From Opitutaceae bacterium (lineage in GTDB: Bacteria; Verrucomicrobiota; Verrucomicrobiia; Opitutales; Opitutaceae): DNA of 40,590 nucleotides. The notes under the pieces are model-generated. The model searched no databases, had not been told where the DNA came from, and saw only the letters and a program-made list of their open reading frames with translations. The translations under genes were made by a program, and so were the position numbers. The DNA lies in NCBI GenBank assembly GCA_028691845.1, contig JAQUYL010000024.1, positions 1-40,590 of the forward strand. Direction: 5' to 3'. Position 1 is the first letter of the stretch, and each line of letters opens with the position of its first letter. Below are positions 20,173 through 27,723 of this stretch, one piece after another.

Positions 20173-20738
20173 GCACATATTTTTATGCGACATTTCCCAC
20201 GCCATTCGGTGCTTTCTCCGTCGCCACCGACGACACCGGCGCCGTCATCGCCACCGCCTTCGGCGGCATCTCCGCCCTCCGCCGGCGATTGACCATTTGT
20301 CATTTAATAGATGACAAGTATAAATCCTCTGAGCGGAACCCTTGTCATCCAATAAATGATAAAACGCGAATTCGCGTCGCGCAGCGGCAAGTGGGGGAAT
20401 TCTTCAACGGCAAGCGCACGTGCTTTGAACTCCCGCTCGCGCCGGCCGGCACGCCGTTTCAGCGACGGGTCTGGAAGGCTTTGCTGGCAATCCCATTCGG
20501 GGAGACGCGCAGCTATGGTCAGCTCGCCGCCCAGCTCGGCAGTTCGGCCCGGGCCGTCGGTCGCGCCCTCGCCACCAACCCCATTTGCCTCATTATTCCC
20601 TGCCATCGGGTGATCGGCGCAGACGGTTCACTCACGGGTTTTGCCTTTGGCGAATCTCTCAAGCAGAAACTGCTCGACCTCGAGGACACCAGCCGGGCAA
20701 GAAGCGGCCCCTGCCCTCCCCTGGGGGCAAAGGCCTGA
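20169..20738 (+). CDS. ogt: Methylated-DNA-protein-cysteine methyltransferase
   Basis: 189 residues. The C-terminal domain has TPFQRRVWKALLAIPFGETR, the HTH region SSARAVGRALATNP, and the acceptor site IPCHRVIG with C145, which takes methyl groups from O6-methylguanine irreversibly. Start overlaps the stop of the Ada/AlkA gene (ATGA), so the two are translationally coupled repair genes. Residues 43-65 are encoded by two palindromic repeats and have no counterpart in the family; they fall in the variable linker between the domains, so activity may be kept. Confidence 0.92.
   Translation: MSTYFYATFPTPFGAFSVATDDTGAVIATAFGGISALRRRLTICHLIDDKYKSSERNPCHPINDKTRIRVAQRQVGEFFNGKRTCFELPLAPAGTPFQRRVWKALLAIPFGETRSYGQLAAQLGSSARAVGRALATNPICLIIPCHRVIGADGSLTGFAFGESLKQKLLDLEDTSRARSGPCPPLGAKA
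20297..20362 (+). repeat. Two palindromic 21-bp repeats in frame within ogt
   Basis: Unit 1 (20297-20317) is TTGTCAT-N7-ATGACAA, a perfect 7-bp inverted repeat. Unit 2 (20342-20362) is TTGTCAT-N7-ATGATAA, one mismatch. The units match at 17 of 21 bases, lie 45 bp apart start to start (15 codons), and together form a larger inverted repeat (20301-20318 with 20341-20358, 16 of 18). The composition is AT-rich in a GC-rich gene. The reading frame runs through both. Confidence 0.85.
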
Positions 20739-20811
20739 ACCAGGCGATATTCCCCTTGACCAGCTGGCCGCCCTGGCTCGTTCCCCCTGCAAGGGAGGAA
20801 GGCTATAAGAC

Positions 20812-20840
20812 TTGGCTTTGGGAGCCTGAGAAGATAATGA
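20812..20840 (+). promoter_or_regulatory. Candidate promoter for the 20863 gene
   Basis: TTGGCT (20812-20817), 17-bp spacer, TAATGA (20835-20840), followed by the ATG at 20863. Consensus reading only. Confidence 0.4.
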
Positions 20841-20862
20841 TTTTAAAGGTATTCAGCGCCAC

Positions 20863-21198
20863 ATGAAGACGTTTGCCGAACTTTACTGCGAGAGGCACGG
20901 CATACCACTGGAACGGTTTGAGCAGGTCGTATTCCAGCGCTGTCTTTATCCGCAGGCTCGGCTTCTCTACCCTGTACTCCGTGCATGGGGGGAAGATTAT
21001 TTTGCCCCAGACAGCGAGTTTGTGCACAGCGTCGGCCTGCTGCGGCAAACGGCCGGATTCAGGGAGGATGTGTCGCAATTTTTCTCCCGCCGCACGAATC
21101 GCGGATTGATGCGCGGGACGCTGCGCCTGCGAATGTCGGCCGGACGGTTGAAAAAGTTGATCGAAGCCGAACTGGACGGACCAAGGAAACAAGGTTGA
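20863..21198 (+). CDS. Small hypothetical protein upstream of an ABC ATPase
   Basis: 111 residues (MKTFAELYCERHGIPLERFE). It looks soluble and helical, with no signal peptide, membrane helix or metal motif; the C-terminal third is basic (FFSRRTNRGLMRGTLRLRMS). I do not recognise a named family. Its own promoter is plausible at 20812-20840. The ABC ATPase gene starts 31 bp downstream and may be co-transcribed. Confidence 0.75.
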   Translation: MKTFAELYCERHGIPLERFEQVVFQRCLYPQARLLYPVLRAWGEDYFAPDSEFVHSVGLLRQTAGFREDVSQFFSRRTNRGLMRGTLRLRMSAGRLKKLIEAELDGPRKQG

Positions 21199-21229
21199 GC
21201 CCGGACGGTTCTCCCGATCAACTGCAAGC

Positions 21230-22039
21230 ATGGCCGTTCGCCCGCCGTTGCATCATCATTGGCTTTTTGATTTCCACCGGTTGACCGTCATGCAGGAAGA
21301 CCGCCGGGTCCTGCACAACTTCAGCCTGCATGTGCGACACGGCGAGCACATCGCGATCCTCGGGCCCAACGGCTCGGGGAAATCCTCTCTGATCAAGACG
21401 ATCACCCGTGACCTTTACCCCCTCGTTGGGGTGCGGGGGTTTCGCTTCCAGGTCTACGGACAGGACATTTGGGAAGTGGCCGATCTCCGGAGTCGACTGG
21501 GCATCGTCTCGCCCGATCTTCTTAACCACCTGAGACGGGAGGTGACCGCACGCGAGATGATTTTATCCGGCTATTTCAGCAGCCTGGGACTTTGGCCGCA
21601 TCAGCGGGTTACCCCGTCCCAGGAACGCCGGACCCGTTCTATCCTCCACTTCATGGAGATCAGCCATCTGGCAGAGCGTCCCCTTGCGGCCATGTCCTCC
21701 GGTGAACAGCGCCGTGCCTTGATCGCACGGGCTTTGGTGCATGATCCCGACGCACTGATCCTCGATGAACCCACCAACAATCTCGATCCTGGCGCGATTC
21801 GCGAGTTCCACGTCATCATGCGCAAACTTGCCCGGGCCGGTCACAGCCTGGTCCTGGTCACGCATCACATCGCCGATATCATACCGGAAATCGAGCGGAT
21901 CATCCTGTTGAAAAACGGACGGATAGTGGCGGACGGGCCCAAAGCCCGGGTGCTGACCTCGCGACGATTATCCGCCCTGTTTGGAGCGCGACTCCGCGTC
22001 GTGCGGCAGAACGCGCAATTTGATCTGGTTTCAGCCTAG
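21230..22039 (+). CDS. ABC transporter ATP-binding protein
   Basis: 269 residues. Walker A GPNGSGKSS (45-53), Q-loop region, signature MSSGEQRRALIARAL, Walker B LILDEPTNNLDP and switch His in VTHHI are all present, so the ATPase should be active. It is one half-sized nucleotide-binding subunit; the arrangement resembles ModF/PhrA-like or importer ATPases. No membrane or binding subunit is nearby, so the partner is unknown. The stop TAG lies inside the left inverted repeat of the element at 22036-22166, so the original C-terminus may have differed. Confidence 0.88.
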   Translation: MAVRPPLHHHWLFDFHRLTVMQEDRRVLHNFSLHVRHGEHIAILGPNGSGKSSLIKTITRDLYPLVGVRGFRFQVYGQDIWEVADLRSRLGIVSPDLLNHLRREVTAREMILSGYFSSLGLWPHQRVTPSQERRTRSILHFMEISHLAERPLAAMSSGEQRRALIARALVHDPDALILDEPTNNLDPGAIREFHVIMRKLARAGHSLVLVTHHIADIIPEIERIILLKNGRIVADGPKARVLTSRRLSALFGARLRVVRQNAQFDLVSA

Positions 22040-22166
22040 AGCGTTTTCGGTATAGATTGACGCTTTTTGTAGCAGCCGGGGTCGCTGACCCCGGGGCCTC
22101 CACCCGACCGGCCTCAACGAGGCCGGCTACAATTGTGCACGTCCATGAAAACAGAAAATGCTCTAG
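22036..22166. mobile_element. MITE/REPIN-like non-coding element
   Basis: 131 bp with imperfect terminal inverted repeats: CTAGAGCGTTTTCGGTAT at the left, and CTAGAGCATTTTCTGTTT read from the right end. Inside, TGTAGC (22069 on) and GCTACA frame two strong hairpins: CCGGGGTC-GCT-GACCCCGG and CCGGCCTC-AAC-GAGGCCGG. Two REP-like hairpins in a common frame resemble a REPIN. It has no coding capacity and would need a transposase elsewhere. It supplies the stop codon of the ABC ATPase gene. Confidence 0.65.
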
Positions 22167-22172
22167 CGTCCA

Positions 22173-22192
22173 CCGGTCGGCGCACCGACCGG
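22173..22192. repeat. Perfect 8-bp hairpin between convergent genes
   Basis: CCGGTCGG-CGCA-CCGACCGG, with further GTCC/GGACC-like pairing outside. It lies just past the MITE-like element and before the end of ahcY, between convergent genes. It could aid termination from either side but has no T-run; it may belong to the same repeat family as the element next to it. Confidence 0.5.
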
Positions 22193-22228
22193 GACCAGCA
22201 GAGACGACCGCCCTCAACCCTATCGGCC

Positions 22229-23662
22229 TCAATACCGATAATGTTCCGATTTGTAGGGCCCGTCGATGGGAACGCCAAGATAATCCGCCTGTTTGGGCGA
22301 CAACCGGGTCAGCTTCACTCCGATCTTCTCCAGATGGAGCCGGGCCACCTCTTCATCGAGATGTTTGGGCAGGCGATAGACGCCGGTCTTGTAGAGGTTC
22401 CGGTTTTTCCAGAGATCGATCTGCGCGAGCACCTGATTGGTGAAACTGTTGGACATCACAAACGAGGGATGTCCCTTGGCGCAGCCGAGGTTTACCAAAC
22501 GCCCCTCGGCCAGAAGGTAGATCGCACGGCCACCGGGGAAAATATATTTGTCAACCTGCGGCTTGATGGTCGTCTTCGTGACTCCCCGGGCGGTGTTGAG
22601 CCGATGCACCTGGATCTCGTTGTCAAAGTGGCCGATGTTGCAGACTATAGCCTGATCCTTCATCCGCTTCATGTGCTCCAAGGTGATCACGTCGCAATTG
22701 CCGGTGGCGGCAACGTAGATATCACCCCGGCCGAGAGTATCCTCCAAGGTTGCCACCTCGAAACCTTCCATTGCCGCCTGCAGGGCATTGATGGGATCTA
22801 TCTCGGTAACGATCACCCTCGCGCCGAAACCCCGCAGGGAATGGGCCGAGCCCTTGCCCACATCGCCATAACCGCAGATGACCGCCACCTTGCCGGCGAC
22901 CATCACGTCCGTCGCCCGTTTGATGCCGTCGGCCAGCGACTCGCGGCAGCCGTAAAGATTGTCGAATTTCGACTTGGTGACCGAGTCGTTGACGTTGATC
23001 GCCGGCACGAGAAGTTTGCCTTGTTCGTGCAACTGGTAGAGCCGGTGCACGCCCGTCGTAGTCTCCTCGGAGACCCCCTTCCACTCACGGGCAAACTCGT
23101 GAAACACCTGCGGATTTACCGCGTGGATGCGCTTGAGTAGATTCTTGATGACCTGCTCTTCCTCTGACGAGGCCGGCCGATTCACCCAGTCGCTCCCCTC
23201 CTCCATTTCGTAGCCTTTGTGGAGCAGCAATGTGACATCACCTCCATCGTCCACGACCAGTTGCGGACCCTGGCGGCCCGGATGGCTGAGGGCCTGCCAG
23301 GTGCAATCCCAGTATTCCTCCAGCGTTTCACCCTTCCAGGCAAAGACCGGCACTCCTGCCTTTGCCATGGCCGCAGCCGCAGCGTCGACGGTGGAGAAAA
23401 TATTGCACGAGGCCCAGCGCACGGAGGCGCCGAGTGCGACCAGCGTCTCAATGAGCACCGCCGTCTGGTTGGTCATGTGCAGTGAGCCGGTGATGCGCAC
23501 GCCCTTGAGGGGCAGCTTCCTCGCATACTTCAACCGAACCGACATAAGGCCGGGCATCTCCTTCTCGGCCATTTCTATTTCCCGGCGGCCAAGGTCGGCG
23601 AGGGAGATGTCCCGCACCTTGTAGGGCGCCATTTTACGGGAGAGTGATTTCAGTGCGGTCAT
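22229..23662 (-). CDS. ahcY: S-adenosylhomocysteine hydrolase
   Basis: 477 residues. Cleaves S-adenosylhomocysteine to adenosine and homocysteine, closing the methyl cycle. Seen: [16 protein letters not shown] near the N-terminus, [20 protein letters not shown] (active-site Lys and Asp), the NAD-binding [20 protein letters not shown], and the C-terminal KSEHYRY with the Lys-Tyr pair that reaches into the partner subunit. It starts 5 bp after metK stops, so they form a metK-ahcY operon. MTALKSL at 23662 is the likely start; an ATG at 23632 is also possible. Confidence 0.96.
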   Translation of the reverse strand: MTALKSLSRKMAPYKVRDISLADLGRREIEMAEKEMPGLMSVRLKYARKLPLKGVRITGSLHMTNQTAVLIETLVALGASVRWASCNIFSTVDAAAAAMAKAGVPVFAWKGETLEEYWDCTWQALSHPGRQGPQLVVDDGGDVTLLLHKGYEMEEGSDWVNRPASSEEEQVIKNLLKRIHAVNPQVFHEFAREWKGVSEETTTGVHRLYQLHEQGKLLVPAINVNDSVTKSKFDNLYGCRESLADGIKRATDVMVAGKVAVICGYGDVGKGSAHSLRGFGARVIVTEIDPINALQAAMEGFEVATLEDTLGRGDIYVAATGNCDVITLEHMKRMKDQAIVCNIGHFDNEIQVHRLNTARGVTKTTIKPQVDKYIFPGGRAIYLLAEGRLVNLGCAKGHPSFVMSNSFTNQVLAQIDLWKNRNLYKTGVYRLPKHLDEEVARLHLEKIGVKLTRLSPKQADYLGVPIDGPYKSEHYRY

Positions 23663-23667
23663 GGTGG

Positions 23668-24840
23668 TCAGGAATTCTTGGTCGCCGCGATTATTTCCTT
23701 GGTCCGGTTGATTTGCTCCCACGGCAAGTCGGATTTGCCAAAATGGCCGTAATTGGTCGTCTGCCGGTAAATGGGACGGAGCAAGTCGAGTTGCTTGACA
23801 ATGTTGGCCGGCTTGAAGCTGAAAACCTTGGACACAGCGTGCGCGATGACATCGTCCGGCACCTTGCCCGTACCCATCGTGTCAATCCAGATGCTGACCG
23901 GCTCGGGGAATCCGATGGCGTAAGCGGTTTGTAGTTCGCAAATCTCCGCGAGCCCCGAGGCCACCACGTTCTTGGCCACCCATCGGCACATGTAGGCGGC
24001 CGAACGGTCAACCTTGGACGGATCCTTGCCTGAAAATGCGCCCCCACCGTGGCGACCCCAGCCGCCGTAGGTGTCAACGATGATTTTGCGTCCGGTAACG
24101 CCCGAATCGCCCTCCGGCCCGCCTACCACGAACCGTCCGGTTGGATTGATGTAAAACATCGTGTTTTGATCCAGCATGGAGGACGGAATCACCCTCTGGA
24201 TCACGTGCTCGATCAGGAATTCGCGGATGGCGGTGTGCTTGACGTCCTTGGTGTGCTGGGTGGAGATGACGACGTTCTCCACTTTCACGGGCTTATCGTT
24301 GACGTAGCGGATGGAAACCTGGGTCTTGGCGTCAGGACGGAGCCAGCCCACGACGCCAGCCTTGCGCAGCTTGGTCAACTCGCGGCCAAGCCGGTGGGCG
24401 AACATAATGGCGGTCGGCATCATCTCGGGCGTCTCATTGCAGGCATAGCCGAACATCAGCCCCTGGTCGCCGGCACCTTGTTCCGCAGTTACCTTGCCCT
24501 CGGCGGCGCGGGCATCAACCCCTTGGGCAATATCAGGAGACTGGCGGGTCAAGTAATTGTTGATGAACACCTTGTCGGCGTGAAATACATCGTCGTCATG
24601 AACGTAGCCGACATCGCGTATGGCCGTCCGCACGATCTGCTCGTAGTTAAGCTTCGCCTTGGTCGTGATTTCGCCGGCGATGACCACGACGTTTGACTTC
24701 ACCAAGGTTTCGCAAGCGACCCGGCTCGTCCGATCCTGCTCGAGGCATGCATCCAGGACACTGTCGGAGATCAAATCCGCGACTTTGTCGGGATGCCCTT
24801 CGCCCACCGACTCAGAGGAGAAAACAAAACTATTCGCCAT
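23668..24840 (-). CDS. metK: S-adenosylmethionine synthetase
   Basis: 390 residues. Makes S-adenosylmethionine from methionine and ATP. Family signatures are clear: [16 protein letters not shown] at the start, [16 protein letters not shown], and [18 protein letters not shown]. First gene of metK-ahcY, so SAM synthesis and removal of its product inhibitor are made together. Upstream lies an AT-rich dyad-containing stretch that may be an operator. Confidence 0.97.
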   Translation of the reverse strand: MANSFVFSSESVGEGHPDKVADLISDSVLDACLEQDRTSRVACETLVKSNVVVIAGEITTKAKLNYEQIVRTAIRDVGYVHDDDVFHADKVFINNYLTRQSPDIAQGVDARAAEGKVTAEQGAGDQGLMFGYACNETPEMMPTAIMFAHRLGRELTKLRKAGVVGWLRPDAKTQVSIRYVNDKPVKVENVVISTQHTKDVKHTAIREFLIEHVIQRVIPSSMLDQNTMFYINPTGRFVVGGPEGDSGVTGRKIIVDTYGGWGRHGGGAFSGKDPSKVDRSAAYMCRWVAKNVVASGLAEICELQTAYAIGFPEPVSIWIDTMGTGKVPDDVIAHAVSKVFSFKPANIVKQLDLLRPIYRQTTNYGHFGKSDLPWEQINRTKEIIAATKNS

Positions 24841-24874
24841 AATGCGGGGAGAAAAACCACCGTGACGGGCTAAG

Positions 24875-24912
24875 CAAGATAAATATCATCATATCCGGAT
24901 TTCTTGATATGT
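24875..24912 (-). promoter_or_regulatory. Candidate operator upstream of metK-ahcY
   Basis: AT-rich island with overlapping dyads: CATATC and GATATG separated by 10 bp, a central perfect ATCCGGAT, and CAAGAT/TCTTG arms outside, 35-70 bp before the metK start. Methionine-cycle genes in some bacteria are controlled by ArsR-family SahR at AT-rich palindromes; that link is an analogy and no regulator gene is nearby. No fold of a SAM or SAH riboswitch was recognised. Confidence 0.35.
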
Positions 24913-25381
24913 TGATTTAAATAGGTGCTTATTGCCCAGACCAATATGCCCCCTGTGCCATGGTTTGCCCTCCTGCTATTGTCCACGATCGGCCTACAGC
25001 GGCTTTCGCTTCAGGGTGCCGATGCACTGGCATTGTCCCGTTCTCACGGCCGGTCGGTTACAGCGGTGGGGCCAACCAACCGGAACGCACAATCTGCGCT
25101 CGAATAGTCTTGAATCGCCTTGCCCCCAACGGTCACAGGAGTGGAAACCCCATCCGGACTCGAGTCAGGGCGGACGGGCACGCAAACCTGCCCGCAACGA
25201 CGGAGTCCTCTTGGAGATAAAGTGCTTCTCATATAAAAAACGCGGCAGTCACCGGTTTAGCTCGACCGCATCGAAGATGCCTCTCCTCTCGGTAAAAGTT
25301 TCTTTTCATTCCTGCGTCCATCTGGAAGACTTTAGTCAGCGGAATTTTTCAACACCGGCGCCCCAGTTCGTCCCTCCTTAC
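24913..25381. other. Intergenic stretch between metK and the Hpt gene
   Basis: No supported gene. A plus-strand frame is open through most of it and joins the Hpt gene, but its residues lack domain character and no start signal is seen. A TATAAA near 25233 with an upstream TTGGAG at short spacing is a weak promoter guess. Confidence 0.45.
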
Positions 25382-25744
25382 ATGACGGAAAAAGCAATGC
25401 TCGACCCGCAGATGATCGAAAATCTGCGCGCCATAAGCCCCGACGATGGCGGAGCCTTGATCAGGGAGTTGGTTGGACTGTTTCTGCAGGAGACTCCGCC
25501 CCGCATTACCGATATCGAAACTGGCTTTGCCAAAGGTGACGCTCCGTGCCTGGCCCGGGCCGCGCACAGCATCAAAGGCAGCGCCAGCAACTTTGGCGCC
25601 TCTGAACTCTCCGGGCTTTGCGCCGAAATCGAAAGAAATGGCAGGACGGGCAACCTCGCGGCGATTCCGCCACTGCTGGCCCGTCTACAGCCTGAGTACG
25701 CCCGGACCAAAGCCGCTCTGGAGGCGCTGGTCGGCGGATCCTGA
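25382..25744 (+). CDS. Hpt domain phosphotransfer protein
   Basis: 120 residues, essentially one histidine phosphotransfer domain. AAHSIKGSASNFGASEL contains the phospho-accepting H62 and the conserved KGS that follows it. Stand-alone Hpt proteins pass phosphate between hybrid sensor kinases and response regulators. No kinase or regulator is adjacent, so its partners are elsewhere. Starts possible at 25382 or 25397. It ends about 30 bp before the DUF1573 gene and could be the first gene of that run. Confidence 0.88.
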   Translation: MTEKAMLDPQMIENLRAISPDDGGALIRELVGLFLQETPPRITDIETGFAKGDAPCLARAAHSIKGSASNFGASELSGLCAEIERNGRTGNLAAIPPLLARLQPEYARTKAALEALVGGS

Positions 25745-25776
25745 GCTTTGCCTCCCGTCCGTCCAGGGCAGACACC

Positions 25777-26436
25777 ATGACCCGTAAACAATTTTGGGCA
25801 TCCATAGTCGTCTGGAGTGTCCTGTTGCATGGGACTGTTCGAGCGCTCGAGTGGAAAACCAAAGTGTTCGAGGTCACGACTGCGCCCTTCCAGTCAATCG
25901 TCGACGCCGCGTTTGAGTTCCGGAATACCAGTCACCAGACGGTCGCCATTCTAGCCGTCGATTCCACCTGCGACTGCGTGATCGCCACCAGGGAACGAGA
26001 TTATTACGGGCCAGGGGAAACCGGCCGGATCAACACCCGCTTCACCATCGGTGATCGGGTCGGTCTATATGAACGGGCCATTTCCGTACAAACGGACGAT
26101 GATCCGGCCCATCCCGTCCGACTAATTCTGCGCGTCACCGTTCCTGAACTCATAGATATCGCCCCTCGCCTGATCTACTGGCACACCGGCGAAGCCGTTG
26201 CGGAGAAGACCTTGGACGTCAATGTGTCGTCCGCGGTCACACTGAGTCTTGATGGCGTCCAATCCATGACCCAGTCCTTTGCCGTCCGGCTTGAGACGAT
26301 CGCGCCGGGCCGGAACTACCGTCTGCATATCACGCCACACTCCACCGCTCAGCCCGCCAGCGACGCCCTTCGCATCCACGGAACCGCCCGTGATGGCCGA
26401 GCGGTGGTCTTCAGCGCCTACGCCTACGTGAAATAG
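25777..26436 (+). CDS. Exported DUF1573 protein
   Basis: 219 residues. Signal peptide (about 1-23, ending VRA), then an Ig-like DUF1573 domain: FEFRNTSHQTVAILAVDSTC with the paired cysteines C65-x-C67 (CDC), and GETGRINTRFTIGDRVG. DUF1573 proteins are exported beta-sandwich proteins of unclear role; many occur beside rhodanese and MauE-like genes, as here. The second half (about 125-219) is another beta-rich region. The rhodanese gene starts 5 bp after the stop. Confidence 0.82.
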   Translation: MTRKQFWASIVVWSVLLHGTVRALEWKTKVFEVTTAPFQSIVDAAFEFRNTSHQTVAILAVDSTCDCVIATRERDYYGPGETGRINTRFTIGDRVGLYERAISVQTDDDPAHPVRLILRVTVPELIDIAPRLIYWHTGEAVAEKTLDVNVSSAVTLSLDGVQSMTQSFAVRLETIAPGRNYRLHITPHSTAQPASDALRIHGTARDGRAVVFSAYAYVK

Positions 26437-26441
26437 CCCGA

Positions 26442-26888
26442 GTGAAATCACCCACTGCAATCAGTTTCGGATGGCGGGTATTCCGGGAGAGCGTCCTGCT
26501 GATCTTTTTTGCGGCGCTGGTGGCGCTTGCCGTCGGGACCCTTCATCCGCGCCACCCTGACTGGCGCCTCCCCTATCCCGCGAAAACATCGATCGATAGA
26601 CTCCGGTCGCTGCAGGAGCATGTCCTGTGGGTCGACGCGCGCAGCCCGACCGCCTATGCTGGCGCTCATCTCCCTGGGGCCGTTTTGCTCAACGAAGACC
26701 AGTGGAATACGCTGTTGCCGGCGTTTCTCGAACGCTGGCAACCAGGTTGCCTGATTGTGGTTTATTGCGATGTCCGCAACGGCCCCAACAGCATGGTCGT
26801 CGCCCGCCGGTTGCAGCGCGAACTTCAAATCCGGGAAATCAAAATACTCAAAGAAGGTAGGGACGAATGGCTTTCCGAGACAAAGTGA
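26442..26888 (+). CDS. Membrane-anchored rhodanese-like protein
   Basis: 148 residues from a GTG start. One membrane helix (about 17-34) and then a rhodanese domain in the periplasm: VLWVDARSPTAYAGAHLPGA and the active-site loop VVYCDVRNGPNS with C109. The loop is longer and less basic than in thiosulfate sulfurtransferases, so it may act as a sulfane carrier or redox partner. 5 bp after DUF1573, and it overlaps the MauE-like gene by 22 bp: a tight three-gene operon. Confidence 0.82.
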   Translation: MKSPTAISFGWRVFRESVLLIFFAALVALAVGTLHPRHPDWRLPYPAKTSIDRLRSLQEHVLWVDARSPTAYAGAHLPGAVLLNEDQWNTLLPAFLERWQPGCLIVVYCDVRNGPNSMVVARRLQRELQIREIKILKEGRDEWLSETK

Positions 26889-27376
26889 TCGCCCTTGCCG
26901 CCTTACTGGCCCGGCTGGTTCTCGGCCTCACGTTTGTGACGGCCGCCCTGCTCAAACTGCATGATCCGGCGGCCTTTGCCGACGCCATTTCCCGCTATCA
27001 CATCGTCAGTGGACAGCTGCCTTCACTGCTGGCAGTGTTTTTGCCGGCACTAGAATTGCTGGCAGGCACGGCGGTACTGCTTCGTCGCGTCCAAGGCGGC
27101 GCGCTGGCGGTAATCGGTGTAGCGGGACTGGTCTTTGCCGTCGTACTCGCCTCCGCGTGGTGGCGCGGTATAGATCTCGCCTGTGGTTGCTTTGGCGGCG
27201 GTCTCACTCCTCACGAGCAAATTCCCTTGGCGCTTTTTCGAGCGCTCGGACTGGCCGGAATTGCTTTCGCCCTCCTCGTCTACGAACAACGGCGGTACCG
27301 CATGCAGCCAACGGGCGTGCAACAGGCTCAATTCCAGTCTGAGCCTACCAGTGCAATTCGCCATAACCATTCCTGA
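26867..27376 (+). CDS. MauE/DoxX-like membrane protein
   Basis: 169 residues with four hydrophobic segments (about 8-30, 50-72, 78-97, 120-140). GIDLACGCFGGG carries C106-x-C108, the conserved cysteine pair of MauE-like proteins thought to help make disulfides or move electrons to periplasmic partners. The early part (ARLVLGLTFVTAALLKLHDP) is like DoxX. Overlap with the rhodanese gene suggests coupled translation and a joint role in periplasmic sulfur or disulfide chemistry; this is inference. Confidence 0.82.
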   Translation: MAFRDKVIALAALLARLVLGLTFVTAALLKLHDPAAFADAISRYHIVSGQLPSLLAVFLPALELLAGTAVLLRRVQGGALAVIGVAGLVFAVVLASAWWRGIDLACGCFGGGLTPHEQIPLALFRALGLAGIAFALLVYEQRRYRMQPTGVQQAQFQSEPTSAIRHNHS

Positions 27377-27663
27377 GACGATAGCCTTTTGCTGCTGAAA
27401 GGCTCATGAATCGTCATCAGAGCCATCCCTATCCTCGAAGCAATCACCCCAGAGTGGTTTAAGTTGAAGTGTAGCCGAGGCTAAACGGCTCTTTCAGAGA
27501 GGGCGTAGATGCGAAAACGGCGACAGTTTTTTGAAAACCGGGCTACCTGTGATGAATCAAGCACGATTCCCGACAATGGAGACCGCGGCTTGTGGGTGGA
27601 CAGAGAAATGAGATCACCCACGGCCGGGTGCCACCGCACAGCGAAATCGTTGTCATGCCGCAA
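27377..27663. other. Intergenic stretch between convergent genes
   Basis: No supported gene. A long hairpin lies just after the MauE-like gene (AGCCTTT-N8-AAAGGCT with GACGA/TCGTC outside, about 27376-27411), perhaps ending that operon though without a T-run. Confidence 0.45.
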
Positions 27664-27693
27664 AGAAAAAGGCGGAGGCTTGCGCCTCCGCCT
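27661..27693 (-). terminator. Intrinsic terminator of the TonB receptor gene
   Basis: On the minus strand AGGCGGAGGC-GCAA-GCCTCCGCCT, a perfect 10-bp stem with a GNRA-type tetraloop, is followed by TTTTCTTTG. It lies 30 bp past the receptor's stop codon and reads in the right direction. Confidence 0.9.
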
Positions 27694-27723
27694 GTCAAAC
27701 TTGTGGCTTGAACAAATCCTCGG

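Noticed and set aside
24841..24960. SAM or SAH riboswitch before metK-ahcY
   Set aside because: No conserved core of either class could be matched by eye; only short AT-rich dyads are present.
24932..25381. N-terminal extension of the Hpt protein
   Set aside because: The frame is open but residues are low in domain character, and the Hpt domain starts right after the ATG at 25382.
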